A stretch of DNA of 64,000 nt from Sulfitobacter mediterraneus (GCF_016801775.1 NZ_CP069004.1:2170001-2234000), one strand, 5' to 3'. Positions 30,478-41,176 are shown, counted from the stretch's first letter. Notes: generated by a model from the sequence alone, not told the origin. Translations and numbers: made by a program.

Positions 30478-31596
30478 TTAAAGCCGCGCAAGAAATTCCG
30501 AGATTTTTGCCAGCCCTGAGCGAAGGTCAGCCTGCGGATTGGCAAATCCGATCCGCAGATAACCTTCCATCCCGAAAGCGGCCCCCGGGGTCAACAGCAC
30601 ACCTGTTTCTTTCAGCAACTGAATGCAAAACGCCTCTGACGGCATATCCACATCATAGCGCAGCAGGGTCACGGTGGCCGATTTTGGCCTAACCCATGCG
30701 ATCTTGGGCTCGCCTTCGACCCAAGCCTCAAGGATGGCCAGATTGTCCCGCGTGATCTGCTTGCTGCGGGCCAAGATGCGATCGCTGTTTTCCAAGGCCA
30801 AGGCCGCAAAATGGTCGTCAATCTTGCCCACCGAGATCGTGTCGTAGTCGCGGTGGATCGACACTGCTTCGATCACCTCGCTTGGTCCGGCGATCCATCC
30901 CAGACGCAATCCGGCCAAGGAAAACGCCTTGGACATGCCCGCCGTGGAGATGCCCTTTTCATAAATGTCCGCAACCGCATCCGTCATGCCGCCGCCCTCT
31001 TGATCTGTCCCGCGATAGACCTCATCGCACAGCAACCAGGCATCGGCCTGCCGCGCGATTTGCGCGATCTCTTCCAGCATTGCGCGATCCATCAAAGCAC
31101 CGGTTGGATTATTGGGATTGTTGATGGCAATTAGCCGGGTTTGCGGTGTGACGAGACGGCGGAGCGCTTTCAGATCCGGCAGCCAACCATCCTCTTCACG
31201 CAACTTCAGCTGTTGAACATCTGCACCTATGCTCGCAGGAATCGAATAATGCTGTTGATAGGTTGGCACCACAGCGACAACCCGGTCGCCCCTGCTGATC
31301 ATCGCCTTATGGACCAGCATATTTGCCCCGATGGTGCCATGGGTCACGATCACGTTTTCGGTCTGTTGTTTGCGATAAAGAGCACAAATCGCATGGATCA
31401 GCCGCGATGATCCACGAATTTCGCCATAGGTCATTTTGAGGCCAAGCAGCTCGGACAGATCTGCCGTGTTCTTGCCGGACAAAGCCAGCAACTGTTCGAT
31501 TGTCAGACTTTCCACACAGGTTTCAGCCAGGTTCAGTTCGCATTTGAACTCCCACTCGTTCATCCAAATCTCTACGCCGAATGGATCAATATGCAT
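30478..31596 (-). CDS. PLP-dependent aminotransferase (class I/II)
   Basis: About 372 residues. The NNPNNPTGALMD motif, DEVYRG and the Schiff-base lysine in STAGMSKAFSLAGLRLGW are all present, with the C-terminal Arg in YLRIGFANP. The ATG at 31596 was chosen because AGGGG lies 6 nt upstream and the length fits the family; a longer frame would add 85 unlikely residues. It is divergent from the glycosyltransferase at 31839. The amino acid substrate cannot be told. Confidence 0.9.
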   Translation of the reverse strand: MHIDPFGVEIWMNEWEFKCELNLAETCVESLTIEQLLALSGKNTADLSELLGLKMTYGEIRGSSRLIHAICALYRKQQTENVIVTHGTIGANMLVHKAMISRGDRVVAVVPTYQQHYSIPASIGADVQQLKLREEDGWLPDLKALRRLVTPQTRLIAINNPNNPTGALMDRAMLEEIAQIARQADAWLLCDEVYRGTDQEGGGMTDAVADIYEKGISTAGMSKAFSLAGLRLGWIAGPSEVIEAVSIHRDYDTISVGKIDDHFAALALENSDRILARSKQITRDNLAILEAWVEGEPKIAWVRPKSATVTLLRYDVDMPSEAFCIQLLKETGVLLTPGAAFGMEGYLRIGFANPQADLRSGLAKISEFLARL

Positions 31597-31838
31597 CATG
31601 TACCCCTGTGCGCTGACGTTTGACCGGCCTTTGGTGCCGGTTCTGTCTTGAATGACAAGTAAAGCCATAGCCGCGCAATTGGCCAGCGGACAATTCGAAA
31701 TGCGATGGCCAAGCGGTCCGAGAACTTTTGGATCAGCGCTGGCGGACCTGCATGGGCGGTGATACGCTAAAGATGCGCAATCTGTGGAAACATCAACCAT
31801 AGAGTGCAACAGTGCATGAGATCGCAAGGGCCAGTTGG

Positions 31839-32717
31839 ATGACAGATCCAAAAATTCAAACGCTTGGCGTCACTCGGTGGTCTTATCCCGGCCAATCTCG
31901 AGGGTTTCGCCGGTCTGCCGATGATTTGGACCACCTGCGCACGCAACTTTATGCCCCCCATCGGCTGGATCATCGGTTGTTCTTGCTTGAACAACTTCTG
32001 ATCCCCTGCCTGGCCCATCAAACCGACCCTGACTTTCTGCACCTGGTTGTCATTGGGGATCAGCTTCCTGATCCGTGGCGGTCCCGCGTTCTGGACCTTG
32101 TCGATAGCCTGCCGCAGCTTGAAGCCGTGGTCGAACCCGAAGGCAACGACATACGCGACATGCTGTCAGAGGTGATCCCGCGATACAAAGACGATCAATG
32201 CGATGTGATAGCGCAATATCGGTTGGATGATGACGATGCCGTTGCCGTGGAGTTTGTCGCCAAATCGCGGGAGATATTTTCGGACCTGCGGCCTTTCTTT
32301 GCTGCAGACGGCATTGCAGCGCTGGACTACACGCGCGGTTTCATCATGTCGACAGACGACAGCGGCCTGAACATCCGTTCCGTCTCCTCGCGGTTTTGGG
32401 CCCCCGGCATGATGATCTTTCAAGACATGGAAACGGCAAAGTCACTGTTCGAGTTTCCGCATATGCGGGTCTGGCACGACATGCCCACGTTGACATGGAA
32501 AGAGACCCCGATGTTCATTCGCGGATCACATCATGACAATGACAGCGAATTGAGCAATTTCGGGCGGCGCACGAAGTCGTTCAAATTCAATCCGCAAAAC
32601 CTTGGGCGCTATATGGATCGGCGGTTCGGGATCGACCTCAAACAAATGCGCAAGGAATGGACCATGCACCAACAATGGTTCATGGGTGAGACCGAAAGCC
32701 AAACTGCCGCGCAGTAA
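31839..32717 (+). CDS. Putative glycosyltransferase of the DDDD family (third copy)
   Basis: A 292-residue protein with TRWSYPGQSRGF near the start, VVIGDQLPDPWRSRVLDLVD and YRLDDDDAVAVEF, the same layout as 9273-10097 and 10950-11762. WHDMPTLTWKETPMFIRGSH and HHDNDSE form the C-terminal motif. The ATG at 31839 has AAGGG at 8 nt; ATG 31812 is the alternative. It ends convergent with tuf2. Confidence 0.84.
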   Translation: MTDPKIQTLGVTRWSYPGQSRGFRRSADDLDHLRTQLYAPHRLDHRLFLLEQLLIPCLAHQTDPDFLHLVVIGDQLPDPWRSRVLDLVDSLPQLEAVVEPEGNDIRDMLSEVIPRYKDDQCDVIAQYRLDDDDAVAVEFVAKSREIFSDLRPFFAADGIAALDYTRGFIMSTDDSGLNIRSVSSRFWAPGMMIFQDMETAKSLFEFPHMRVWHDMPTLTWKETPMFIRGSHHDNDSELSNFGRRTKSFKFNPQNLGRYMDRRFGIDLKQMRKEWTMHQQWFMGETESQTAAQ

Positions 32718-32751
32718 TTCCCCGCGCTCCGCGTTTATGAGAGAATGCGCT

Positions 32752-32773
32752 CCGGTGTTTTTGAAAACACCGG
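32752..32773. repeat. Perfect 10-bp hairpin with TTTTTGAAAA centre
   Basis: CCGGTGTTTT-TG-AAAACACCGG, perfect on both arms, between the convergent glycosyltransferase and tuf2. It belongs to the same visual family as the hairpins at 3628-3647, 3798-3817 and 18119-18139. Confidence 0.75.
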
Positions 32774-32842
32774 TTGGTGGGCGGCGCGCATGTTGGTCAC
32801 CGCAGACCGGGGTTCACCCCCGGCACAGCACCACCCAAAGAA

Positions 32843-32871
32843 AAAGGCCGCCCCGGTGAGGAGCGGCCTTT
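32843..32871 (-). terminator. Terminator after tuf2
   Basis: AAAGGCCGC (32843-32851) pairs with GCGGCCTTT (32863-32871), with a T-run on the minus strand. It is essentially the same as the tuf1 terminator at 3872-3900. Confidence 0.8.
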
Positions 32872-32976
32872 GTTGTTTCAGCACCTGTGTGCCTTCGTCT
32901 TGCTCTCGTGTTCTTTTCCTCAAGGGGAAAAGACACTGCCACAAGGCGTCGCACCGGTAACAACGCTAATGCGTTG

Positions 32977-34152
32977 TTACTCAGTGATCTTGGACACAAC
33001 GCCCGCGCCGACCGTACGGCCACCTTCGCGGATCGCGAAACGCAGGCCCTGCTCCATCGCGATAGGCGCGATCAGCTCAACGTCGAACTTCAGGTTGTCG
33101 CCTGGCATAACCATTTCAGTACCCTCAGGCAGCTGAACAGTGCCGGTCACATCTGTGGTCCGGAAGTAGAACTGTGGACGGTAGTTCGCAAAGAATGGCG
33201 TGTGACGGCCACCTTCTTCCTTGGTCAGGATATAGGCTTCGGCTTCGAACTTGGTGTGCGGGGTCACGGAACCGGGCTTACACAGAACCTGGCCACGCTC
33301 AACACCGTCACGGTCCACACCGCGCAGCAATGCGCCGATGTTGTCGCCCGCTTCGCCGCTGTCCAGCAGCTTGCGGAACATTTCAACGCCTGTGCAGGTG
33401 GTTTTCTTGGTGTCGCGGATACCAACGATTTCGATCTCGTCGCCCACGTTGATCACACCGCGCTCAACACGGCCGGTCACAACTGTACCACGGCCGGAAA
33501 TCGAGAACACGTCTTCCACAGGCATCAGGAACGGCTGGTCAACAGCACGTGCTGGCGTTGGGATATACTCGTCCACAGCCGCCATCAGTTCTTTGATTTT
33601 CTCTTCGCCGATTTCTGGCTTGTTGCCTTCCATCGCCGCCAGAGCGGAACCTGCAATGATCGGAATATCGTCGCCTGGGTACTCGTAAGAGGACAGCAGC
33701 TCGCGGATTTCCATTTCCACCAGTTCCAGCAGCTCTTCGTCGTCGACCTGGTCAACCTTGTTCATGAAGACAACCATGTAAGGGATGCCAACCTGGCGGC
33801 CCAGCAGGATGTGCTCACGCGTCTGTGGCATCGGGCCATCAGCGGCGTTCACAACCAGGATCGCGCCGTCCATCTGCGCCGCACCGGTGATCATGTTCTT
33901 GACGTAGTCAGCGTGGCCGGGGCAGTCGACGTGCGCGTAGTGACGCGCTTCGGTTTCATACTCAACGTGTGCGGTTGAGATCGTGATCCCGCGGGCCTTC
34001 TCTTCGGGCGCGCCGTCAATCTGATCATACGCCTTGAAGTCACCAAAATACTTGGTGATCGCCGCTGTCAGCGTCGTTTTACCGTGGTCAACGTGGCCAA
34101 TCGTGCCAATGTTGACGTGCGGCTTATTACGTTCAAACTTTTCCTTTGCCAT
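32977..34152 (-). CDS. tuf: Elongation factor Tu (copy 2)
   Basis: A 391-residue protein identical to copy 1. Synonymous differences are few and clustered, for example around 33541-33570 versus 4581-4610, suggesting ongoing gene conversion. Its own promoter candidate lies at 34212-34240, unlike copy 1, which follows fusA. The stop codon TAA is embedded in a perfect hairpin GTAACAACGC-TAAT-GCGTTGTTAC (32957-32980). The 3' flank up to the terminator is homologous to that of copy 1. Confidence 0.98.
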   Translation of the reverse strand: MAKEKFERNKPHVNIGTIGHVDHGKTTLTAAITKYFGDFKAYDQIDGAPEEKARGITISTAHVEYETEARHYAHVDCPGHADYVKNMITGAAQMDGAILVVNAADGPMPQTREHILLGRQVGIPYMVVFMNKVDQVDDEELLELVEMEIRELLSSYEYPGDDIPIIAGSALAAMEGNKPEIGEEKIKELMAAVDEYIPTPARAVDQPFLMPVEDVFSISGRGTVVTGRVERGVINVGDEIEIVGIRDTKKTTCTGVEMFRKLLDSGEAGDNIGALLRGVDRDGVERGQVLCKPGSVTPHTKFEAEAYILTKEEGGRHTPFFANYRPQFYFRTTDVTGTVQLPEGTEMVMPGDNLKFDVELIAPIAMEQGLRFAIREGGRTVGAGVVSKITE

Positions 34153-34211
34153 GCTGCAAGCACCCTTTTGTAATTGAAGAGCCCATCGGACCCGATCCTC
34201 ATATGGCGGGC

Positions 34212-34240
34212 GATGTATTGGGTCTGGAGGCTAAAATCAA
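34212..34240 (-). promoter_or_regulatory. Candidate promoter of tuf2
   Basis: On the minus strand TTGATT (34235-34240) is followed after 17 bp by TACATC (34212-34217), about 60 nt before the tuf2 start. The lipoprotein gene upstream ends at 34273, so this would serve tuf2 alone. Confidence 0.45.
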
Positions 34241-34272
34241 GCAGGAGTTCGCGCGATCACGTGGAACCGCAA

Positions 34273-34839
34273 TTATTCTGCCGTAACTGCGCCTTCTGCG
34301 TCCCCGTTGAACCAGCCGTTTTCAGCGTTTTGCTTGACCAGATAGCTTTCAATGGCTTTTGCGGCATTCTGCGACAGGTTCTTGAGCTGCTCTTCGGCGC
34401 TTTTGGTATAGCCCGACCCCACCACTGGCCCTTGATCCAGAGATTCGAAGACGGTGATCTGGTGCGGCTTGGGCGTCAGCTTGAGATTCTTGGCATCGTC
34501 CCAGACCGTCAGATTGATCACGAGAATCGATTTCGGCGCAAACAGCACCGGCACCCCGGGCTGGGCCAGCACATAGCCTTCGATGCTCATCCCGAAATGA
34601 TAGTTGCGCGTGCCGTTGTAACGACCGAACCGTTCGGCGGTGGCATCAGTCAACGCTTTGGTCAGCTCTTCTTTGCTGGCCTCACGGCTGAGCGGGCCTT
34701 TCACAACCTTGGGCGCCACAGCGATGTTATGCTGCAGTTTGAAATCCCCCAGCGGCACCGCCGCCTTGTTCAGATCAGCCGCACCGTTGCAGGCAACCAG
34801 CATGAAAAGGGACATCACAACCAAAACAACACGCATCAT
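34273..34839 (-). CDS. Putative lipoprotein upstream of tuf2
   Basis: A 188-residue protein with a short hydrophobic leader ending in the lipobox MLVAC at about residue 17, so probably lipidated and exported. The mature part has SIEGYVLAQPGVPVLFAPKS and a following LTVWDDAKNLKL. That segment resembles SITQFHLVSPGQALLVGG and LTVKDARNGTVVL in the lipoprotein beside tuf1. The resemblance is weak and judged by eye. Function is unknown. It is divergent from the P450 gene. Confidence 0.82.
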   Translation of the reverse strand: MMRVVLVVMSLFMLVACNGAADLNKAAVPLGDFKLQHNIAVAPKVVKGPLSREASKEELTKALTDATAERFGRYNGTRNYHFGMSIEGYVLAQPGVPVLFAPKSILVINLTVWDDAKNLKLTPKPHQITVFESLDQGPVVGSGYTKSAEEQLKNLSQNAAKAIESYLVKQNAENGWFNGDAEGAVTAE

Positions 34840-34972
34840 AACATAGCCCTTTCAAGGCGGAGGAGACCGCATTTCGATACCTCAAGCCCCCGCAAGGTGC
34901 AATCATTTGCCGCCTTGGCCAAACTGCAGTTCAACCCTATCTAGAAGACAGGACCATTCGGAGGACCGCAAG

Positions 34973-36328
34973 ATGACCGCCGCCAGCCCCCTGCCCGTAC
35001 GCGTGCCCCTTGTCACAGAACCCAAAAGCATTCTCGAAAGCCTGCAAATGGCGCGGCGTAATGTGCTGAGCATTATCCCCGCTATCGCCATGACACAGCC
35101 AATGGTCTCTGGCAAAACCGGCAAGCGCTGGCATATGGTCATGGACCCCGGCGCGATCCGGCAAATCCTGCTGGACCGGCTGGAGGATTATCCAAAGTCC
35201 GTGGTCACCAAAAACCTGCTGAAACCGGCCATTGGCGAATCGCTGTTTATTGCTGAAGGGGCGCACTGGCGCTGGCAAAGACGGGCCGCCGCACCGGTGT
35301 TTTCGCACCGCAACGTGATGAACCTCTCGCCGATTATGACAGCCGCTGCAGAACGTGCGGCAGATCGGATCACCGCCGCAGGGCCACGGGCGATCAATAT
35401 GCTGGACGAGATGGTTACAACGACATTTGACGTCATTGGCGATGTGACCTTTTCGGGGGGCGATACCTTTGACCGCGACAAGGTGCATGGCGCGATTGAC
35501 GATTACATCGCCGAGGCGGGCAAGATCAGCCTGTTTGATATACTCGGCCTGCCAGACTGGATCCCGCGCCCCGGCAGGGTGATGTCGGGCAAGGCGCTCA
35601 AGGAAATGAAAGCCCTGGCAGACCATGCCATCGTAGAGCGGGCACATCGCGGCCATGACGGCACACCGGATTTGCTCGACCTGCTGCTTGACGGGATCGA
35701 CCCTGAGACAAAGCGCCAGATGTCCACCAGCGAACTGCGCGACAACCTGCTAACCTTTATTGTGGCGGGGCATGAAACCACTGCCCTGACCCTGGCTTGG
35801 GCGATGTATCTGGTTGGGTTTGACCAAGAGGTGCAAGACCGCGCAAGCGCCGAGGCACAAAGTGTTTTGAACGGCCGCGCCTGCACCGGCGATGATGTGG
35901 AGAAATTGCCGTTCATCCGCATGATCATTGACGAAGCCCTGCGCATGTACCCCGCCGCCGGGATCATTTCGCGCACCGCCCAAAAGGCCGATACCCTCTG
36001 CGACCGCGAGATCAAACCAGGCGATACGGTGATGATCCCGATCTATGCGCTTGGGCGGCACCAGATGCTGTGGGACGATCCGGACAGTTTCCGCCCAGAA
36101 AGATTTGCCGACCGCAAGGCGATTGACCGCTATGCCTATCTGCCCTTTGGCGACGGGCCACGCATCTGCATCGGAGCCTCCTTTGCCCTGCAGGAGGCAG
36201 TGATCATTCTGGCGACCTTGCTGTCACGGTTTGAGTTCACGCCTGTGGCTGGCAAAGACCCCGAACCGGTGATGATCCTGACACTGCGCCCGGAAGGCGG
36301 CGTCTGGATGACAGCCAAGCCGCTCTAA
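34973..36328 (+). CDS. Cytochrome P450
   Basis: A 451-residue haem monooxygenase. The I-helix oxygen-binding motif is AGHETT, the K-helix ExxR is EALR, and the haem-ligand Cys lies in FGDGPRICIGASFALQE. GGAGG lies 8 nt before the ATG at 34973; a 22-codon upstream extension is not convincing. No N-terminal membrane anchor is seen, so it is a soluble bacterial P450. No ferredoxin or reductase gene is adjacent, so the electron donor is encoded elsewhere. The substrate is unknown. Confidence 0.95.
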   Translation: MTAASPLPVRVPLVTEPKSILESLQMARRNVLSIIPAIAMTQPMVSGKTGKRWHMVMDPGAIRQILLDRLEDYPKSVVTKNLLKPAIGESLFIAEGAHWRWQRRAAAPVFSHRNVMNLSPIMTAAAERAADRITAAGPRAINMLDEMVTTTFDVIGDVTFSGGDTFDRDKVHGAIDDYIAEAGKISLFDILGLPDWIPRPGRVMSGKALKEMKALADHAIVERAHRGHDGTPDLLDLLLDGIDPETKRQMSTSELRDNLLTFIVAGHETTALTLAWAMYLVGFDQEVQDRASAEAQSVLNGRACTGDDVEKLPFIRMIIDEALRMYPAAGIISRTAQKADTLCDREIKPGDTVMIPIYALGRHQMLWDDPDSFRPERFADRKAIDRYAYLPFGDGPRICIGASFALQEAVIILATLLSRFEFTPVAGKDPEPVMILTLRPEGGVWMTAKPL

Positions 36329-36393
36329 TCCGGCGGCGGCGTTTTCTTCAGTCAAAACGGTACGGATCGTTCGGGTCAGGCCTGCCGCTCGGC

Positions 36394-37509
36394 TCATTTG
36401 CAGATGTTTTGCAGCGCCGCCCAATCCTCATCGGGCATTGACGGGCCGTAGGCCGCATCCGGATCGACCGCTGCCCGCGCCGCGCGAATGCGATCCCCCA
36501 TCGCCGGGTGGGTCAGGAAATGCGCGGCCACGCCGCTGCGGTCTCCATGCTCGCCCTGCAGGTTCTCAAACATCCGCCCCAATGCTGCCGGGCTGATCCC
36601 CGCATCCTCCAACGCCTCATGTGCAAATTCATCCGCAGCGGTTTCTGCGGCTTGGGAATATTGAGCGGCAATCAACCGTTCCGTCAGGAACAACACCGCC
36701 GCCCCACCCGCAAAATCTCCGAACAAAAGGCCCAGCACCCCAATAGATCCGGCAGAGCGCAAAGCATGGCGCGTCGGGTCGCGGCTGTTCACATGGCCAA
36801 TTTCATGCGCGACAACGGCGGCCACTTCATCAGGGCCATCTGCGGCCTCGATCAAACCCCGAAACAGCACGACATAGCCGCCCGGCAAGGCGAAGGCATT
36901 GACCATCTCGTGATCAAGAACGGCAATCGTCACGTCCTGCCGAAATGCGCGATCGCCGCTGAGCTTGGCAACCAGTTTGTTCAATGCCGTGGTGCCGACC
37001 TCAGAAGCACAAACCTCAATCGGGCTGAGCCCGGTGTCATCAAGCGCCTCTCGGATATGGCCAAAGGTCGCCTCGCCCAGCGCCTTTTCCCCGTCAACCG
37101 GGATGAACTTGGCCATGTTATCCGCAAGCAACGGCACCAGCACAAAGATTTGCAAAGCCACGGCAGCCACGGCAGCAAAAGCCCATTTGATCAACCGCCC
37201 GCGCCCCTTGGGCGGGGCGCGGCGCGTGGCCTGCGGCAGGGCGGACAGCAAAAACGGATTGGGCGATACAAGCCGCGCCAAAGGGTCGCCCGTCCAGCGC
37301 AACACATATTGCGCACGGCCCGAAATGTCCGGCAAGGCGCGGACCTCAGTCAAAGGCCATTCCACCACTTGCCCGTCGTCCAGCGTGATCTCAAGCAGGC
37401 TCTGCCCCTGTGTCAGCGCCAGTGTCACCTCCCGCGGCTGCGGCACATCCCCGTCGAAATAGCTGGCTCCGGTGGCATCCATCGCACGGGTTGCCAAAAC
37501 ATCGGTCAT
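36394..37509 (-). CDS. M48-family metalloprotease
   Basis: A 371-residue protein. The zinc site is VVAHEIGHVNSRDP with the third ligand in AAETAADEFAHEAL. A membrane helix at about 108-130 (WAFAAVAAVALQIFVLVPLL) precedes the peptidase domain, so the catalytic part may be periplasmic. The N-terminal ~90 residues form an extra domain. Its ATG overlaps the stop of the DUF898 gene by 4 nt, a pairing that implies a joint membrane role. Confidence 0.92.
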   Translation of the reverse strand: MTDVLATRAMDATGASYFDGDVPQPREVTLALTQGQSLLEITLDDGQVVEWPLTEVRALPDISGRAQYVLRWTGDPLARLVSPNPFLLSALPQATRRAPPKGRGRLIKWAFAAVAAVALQIFVLVPLLADNMAKFIPVDGEKALGEATFGHIREALDDTGLSPIEVCASEVGTTALNKLVAKLSGDRAFRQDVTIAVLDHEMVNAFALPGGYVVLFRGLIEAADGPDEVAAVVAHEIGHVNSRDPTRHALRSAGSIGVLGLLFGDFAGGAAVLFLTERLIAAQYSQAAETAADEFAHEALEDAGISPAALGRMFENLQGEHGDRSGVAAHFLTHPAMGDRIRAARAAVDPDAAYGPSMPDEDWAALQNICK

Positions 37510-38858
37510 ATCGCGGCCCCCAGATCAAGGGCTTCGGCAAAGCCTTCGGCCTCGGCAAAATCATCGCGGGCGCGTTGGCTGATATGATCCAGACCGTGAT
37601 AATCCGGCAACCGTGTGGTCAGCGCCATATGCCGCATGATCGGGAAGGTCACAAAGGTGTTGTAGAGCACGCCCCAAAGCAAAAACGCAGACAGATAGAG
37701 CATCCCCATCAGCACCACCGCCACCCAGCGCGGCCAATCTCCGACCGCCGAAATGCCGCCTAATCCGAACCATGCCAGAAAACTGTCAAAGCCAAGCATC
37801 GCCGCGCCTATGAGGATCACCGCAAGGATCGCAACCGTCAGCACAAGATACGACAGGAAAACGCCCAAAACGTAAATCATTGCTATGCGCGGCGGCTTAA
37901 CATCAGAATGGAAGGTGATCCCGGGCGCGGTCTTGTAATTGGCCAGGATACGTTTGGCCGCCCACCGGTAATGAACAGCGCCATACATCAAGCCGAGAGC
38001 GCAGAGAACAAACAGCCACAGGCGTTCAGGATCGGCAAGAGCCGGCAATTCGGCATCGTCGTCAAACAAACCGTCCCAGCCTTCTGTTACAAGCTCGGCG
38101 AATGTTGTTTGTGGGAATACAGGTGCAAGCCAAATAATCCAGACCGTCAGGACAACCGTCAGTGCCAAGGACACTCCAATAGGCACCGCCGCACGATACA
38201 GCATTGTCCAATGCCCACCCTGCGTCAGCCGGGCCGACCCAAAGAACAATCTGTCAGTGCGGTATTTCTCAAGCCAGAAGGTCATGCGCGGCCACAAGAC
38301 GCCCAAGGTACAAATCGTGATGGCCCAATGCACCAAGGCCCGCCATGCATAGCCCCATGCGCCTTTCTCCAGGCCGAACCGCACACCGCGCCAGCGGGTG
38401 CGGCCCAGAACATATCGCCGCGCCCGATACCGGGCATAAAACCAAAGCGGGATCACCCCGGCAAAGCTGGCCAGGTACCCGACCCATGACGAATTGAAGA
38501 CCGAGAAACTGACAAACATCAGCAGCAGATTCACGATGCCGATGTAGAAAGTCAGAATCACCACTGCGATAAAGAACCCCAGAAGCTTTTCAATCGGATC
38601 GCCCACATATTCCATCGGATGACCACCCGGCCGGATCGCGGACCAATACCAGCGGCGCAGGCGGGTTTTCATCCAGAACCGGTAGATGCCCAATGTGATG
38701 ACCGTCAGAAACCCGGTCTTGAGCGCCAGCCAGAACAGCGCCCAGCGGCTGCCGACAAATTCCACCTTCATCCAGCCCGGCGCCTTGGCGGCAATCGGTG
38801 TGGTGGGCGCGGTGGGCGGTGTCCCCCAAGGGCCAGCATTGGAGGAACGGTCAGTCAT
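37506..38858 (-). CDS. DUF898 (YjgN-like) membrane protein
   Basis: A 450-residue polytopic protein. The ALFWLALKTGFLTVITLGIY and RFWMKTRLRRWYW segment near the N-terminus is the DUF898 signature, and a second related segment (WAITICTLGVLWPRMTFWLE) appears later. About eight hydrophobic helices are visible. It is coupled to the M48 protease by a 4-nt overlap. The family function is unknown. Confidence 0.88.
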   Translation of the reverse strand: MTDRSSNAGPWGTPPTAPTTPIAAKAPGWMKVEFVGSRWALFWLALKTGFLTVITLGIYRFWMKTRLRRWYWSAIRPGGHPMEYVGDPIEKLLGFFIAVVILTFYIGIVNLLLMFVSFSVFNSSWVGYLASFAGVIPLWFYARYRARRYVLGRTRWRGVRFGLEKGAWGYAWRALVHWAITICTLGVLWPRMTFWLEKYRTDRLFFGSARLTQGGHWTMLYRAAVPIGVSLALTVVLTVWIIWLAPVFPQTTFAELVTEGWDGLFDDDAELPALADPERLWLFVLCALGLMYGAVHYRWAAKRILANYKTAPGITFHSDVKPPRIAMIYVLGVFLSYLVLTVAILAVILIGAAMLGFDSFLAWFGLGGISAVGDWPRWVAVVLMGMLYLSAFLLWGVLYNTFVTFPIMRHMALTTRLPDYHGLDHISQRARDDFAEAEGFAEALDLGAAI

Positions 38859-38872
38859 CTGGCGTGTCCGGA

Positions 38873-41176
38873 TCAGGTGAACGTGTTGTCACGAGGAAAA
38901 CCGCGCGGCGCCATGCGCCCGGCACTGGCCCGTTTGCCCGACCATTCGGTCAGATCCGTTTCAGTGCGCGTGCGCCCGGCAGGGTCAAGCCAGCTGAGCC
39001 CCTGCGCACTGTCAAAGGTGGTGGCATCGGAAAGCCCGCCGTCCTTGTACTTTTGCAGCCGCACCCCTTTGCCGCGACCCATCTCGGGCAGTTCATCCAC
39101 CCCAAAGACCAGCACTTTGCGGTTCTCGCCAACGGTCGCGACCATATCGCCATCGACCTCATGGCAAATCAACGCCGTGACATCGCCGCGCACGTTGAGC
39201 ACCTGTTTGCCACTGCGGGTCTGCGCCACAACATCGTTTTCAGGCACGATGAAACCGTCGCCCGCACTTGAGGCCACCAGCAACTTGCGATCCGGACGGT
39301 GGATAAACAGCCGGACGATCTGCACCTCGTTGGGCAGATCGACCATCAGGCGCAAAGGCTCGCCCATGCCGCGCCCGCCCGGCAAGGCGCTGGCAGAGAC
39401 AGTGTAGAACCTCCCGTTTGAGCCAAAGACCAACAAACGATCCGTGGTTTCCGCATGGAAGATAAACCGCGGCCCGTCGCCATCCTTGAACTTCAATTCG
39501 CGGGTCAGGTCGATGTGACCGGTCATTGCGCGAATCCAGCCCATCTCGGAACAGACCACCGTGATCGGCTCACGGTCGATCATCGCCTCGATTGGCACTT
39601 CTTCGATCTCGCCTGCCTCGGCAAATGTGGTGCGGCGCGCGCCGCCAGCGTAGTCCTTGCCAAATTGCTTTTTCGTGGCCCGCAACTGATCTGTGATCGT
39701 GGTCCATTGCAGGTCTTCGCTTTCCAGCAGGTCTTCAAGGCCCGCGCGTTCTTCCATCAGCGCAGATTGCTCGCGCAGCAATTCCAACTCTTCCAAGCGG
39801 CGCAGGGACCGCAAACGCATGTTCAGGATCGCATCCGCCTGAACCTCGCTCAGCTCCCCCTCTCCGGGTGCAGGCGACACATAGTCGGCCTCATTCATCG
39901 CGCGGACGTGGGTCTTGCCCCAATCCTCCCGCATCAGGGCTGCTTTGGGATCGTCGTCGTAACGGATAATATCAATAACCCGGTCAAGGTTGAGGAAGGC
40001 CACGATAAAGCCTTCGAGCACCTCAAGACGGTGGTCGATCTTCTCCATTCTATGGACAGAGCGCCGCTGCAACACCTCGCGCCGGTGGTCAACAAAGGCG
40101 CGCAGCACCTCTTTCATCGAGCAGACCTTGGGTGTGACCCCGTCGATCAGCACATTCATGTTCAATGAGAACCGGACCTCAAGATCCGAGTGGCGGTACA
40201 TCATGCCCATCAGAACCTCTGGATCGACATTCTTGGACCGCGGCTCAAGGATCATCCGGATGTCATCGGCAGATTCGTCGCGCACATCGGCAAGGATCGG
40301 GATCTTCTTGGTCTGGATCGCCTCGGCGATCTTTTCGATCAGTTTCGACTTTTGCACCTGATAGGGGATCTCGGTGACAACGATCTGCCACTGCCCGCGC
40401 CCCAGATCTTCTACCTCGTAGCGGCAGCGCAGCCGGAAACCACCCTTGCCGGTGCGATAGGCCGTCGCGATGTTTTCTGGCGGCTCCACAATGATGCCAC
40501 CAGTCGGGAAATCCGGCCCCGGCACGTATTTCAACAGCGTATCATCCCGGGCGTCGGGTATTTTGATCAGATGGATGCAGGCGTCACACAATTCTGAGAT
40601 ATTGTGCGGCGGAATATTCGTCGCCATGCCAACGGCAATGCCGCTGGAACCATTGGCCAACAGATTGGGGAATTGGGCGGGCAAGACCACGGGTTCGGTC
40701 AGGGTGCCGTCATAATTCTCCCGAAAATCAACGGCGTTCTCGGTCAACCCTTCCAACATCGCCTCGGCAACGGCGGTCATTCGGGCTTCGGTATACCGGC
40801 TTGCGGCGGGGTTATCGCCGTCGATATTGCCAAAGTTCCCTTGCCCGTCGACCAGCGGATAGCGAACGTTGAAATCCTGCGCCAGACGCGCCATCGCGTC
40901 ATAGATCGCCGCATCCCCATGGGGGTGATAGTTGCCCATCACATCGCCCGAGATTTTGGCCGATTTTCGGAAACCGCCGTTGGAGGCCAGCCGCAATTCC
41001 CGCATCGCATAGAGAATCCGGCGGTGTACCGGCTTGAGCCCGTCCCGCGCATCCGGCAAGGCCCGGTGCATGATCGTGCTCAGCGCATAGGTCAAATACC
41101 GTTCACCCAGCGCGCGGCGCAGGGGTTCGGACAGATTATGCGGGTCCATGCTGGGGGGATCGGTCACGTCAGACAT
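38873..41176 (-). CDS. parC: DNA topoisomerase IV subunit A
   Basis: A 767-residue type IIA topoisomerase subunit that decatenates chromosomes with Par[19 protein letters not shown] is the quinolone-region block, and the catalytic Tyr lies in [10 protein letters not shown]. The C-terminal blades are shorter than in GyrA and lack an obvious GyrA box. The ATG at 41176 ([15 protein letters not shown]) is preferred over an extension of 28 codons with no conserved sequence. Confidence 0.95.
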   Translation of the reverse strand: MSDVTDPPSMDPHNLSEPLRRALGERYLTYALSTIMHRALPDARDGLKPVHRRILYAMRELRLASNGGFRKSAKISGDVMGNYHPHGDAAIYDAMARLAQDFNVRYPLVDGQGNFGNIDGDNPAASRYTEARMTAVAEAMLEGLTENAVDFRENYDGTLTEPVVLPAQFPNLLANGSSGIAVGMATNIPPHNISELCDACIHLIKIPDARDDTLLKYVPGPDFPTGGIIVEPPENIATAYRTGKGGFRLRCRYEVEDLGRGQWQIVVTEIPYQVQKSKLIEKIAEAIQTKKIPILADVRDESADDIRMILEPRSKNVDPEVLMGMMYRHSDLEVRFSLNMNVLIDGVTPKVCSMKEVLRAFVDHRREVLQRRSVHRMEKIDHRLEVLEGFIVAFLNLDRVIDIIRYDDDPKAALMREDWGKTHVRAMNEADYVSPAPGEGELSEVQADAILNMRLRSLRRLEELELLREQSALMEERAGLEDLLESEDLQWTTITDQLRATKKQFGKDYAGGARRTTFAEAGEIEEVPIEAMIDREPITVVCSEMGWIRAMTGHIDLTRELKFKDGDGPRFIFHAETTDRLLVFGSNGRFYTVSASALPGGRGMGEPLRLMVDLPNEVQIVRLFIHRPDRKLLVASSAGDGFIVPENDVVAQTRSGKQVLNVRGDVTALICHEVDGDMVATVGENRKVLVFGVDELPEMGRGKGVRLQKYKDGGLSDATTFDSAQGLSWLDPAGRTRTETDLTEWSGKRASAGRMAPRGFPRDNTFT

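Noticed and set aside
32887..33978. Plus-strand frame of 363 codons across tuf2
   Set aside because: Its near-identity with the frame opposite tuf1 simply reflects the near-identity of the two tuf genes.
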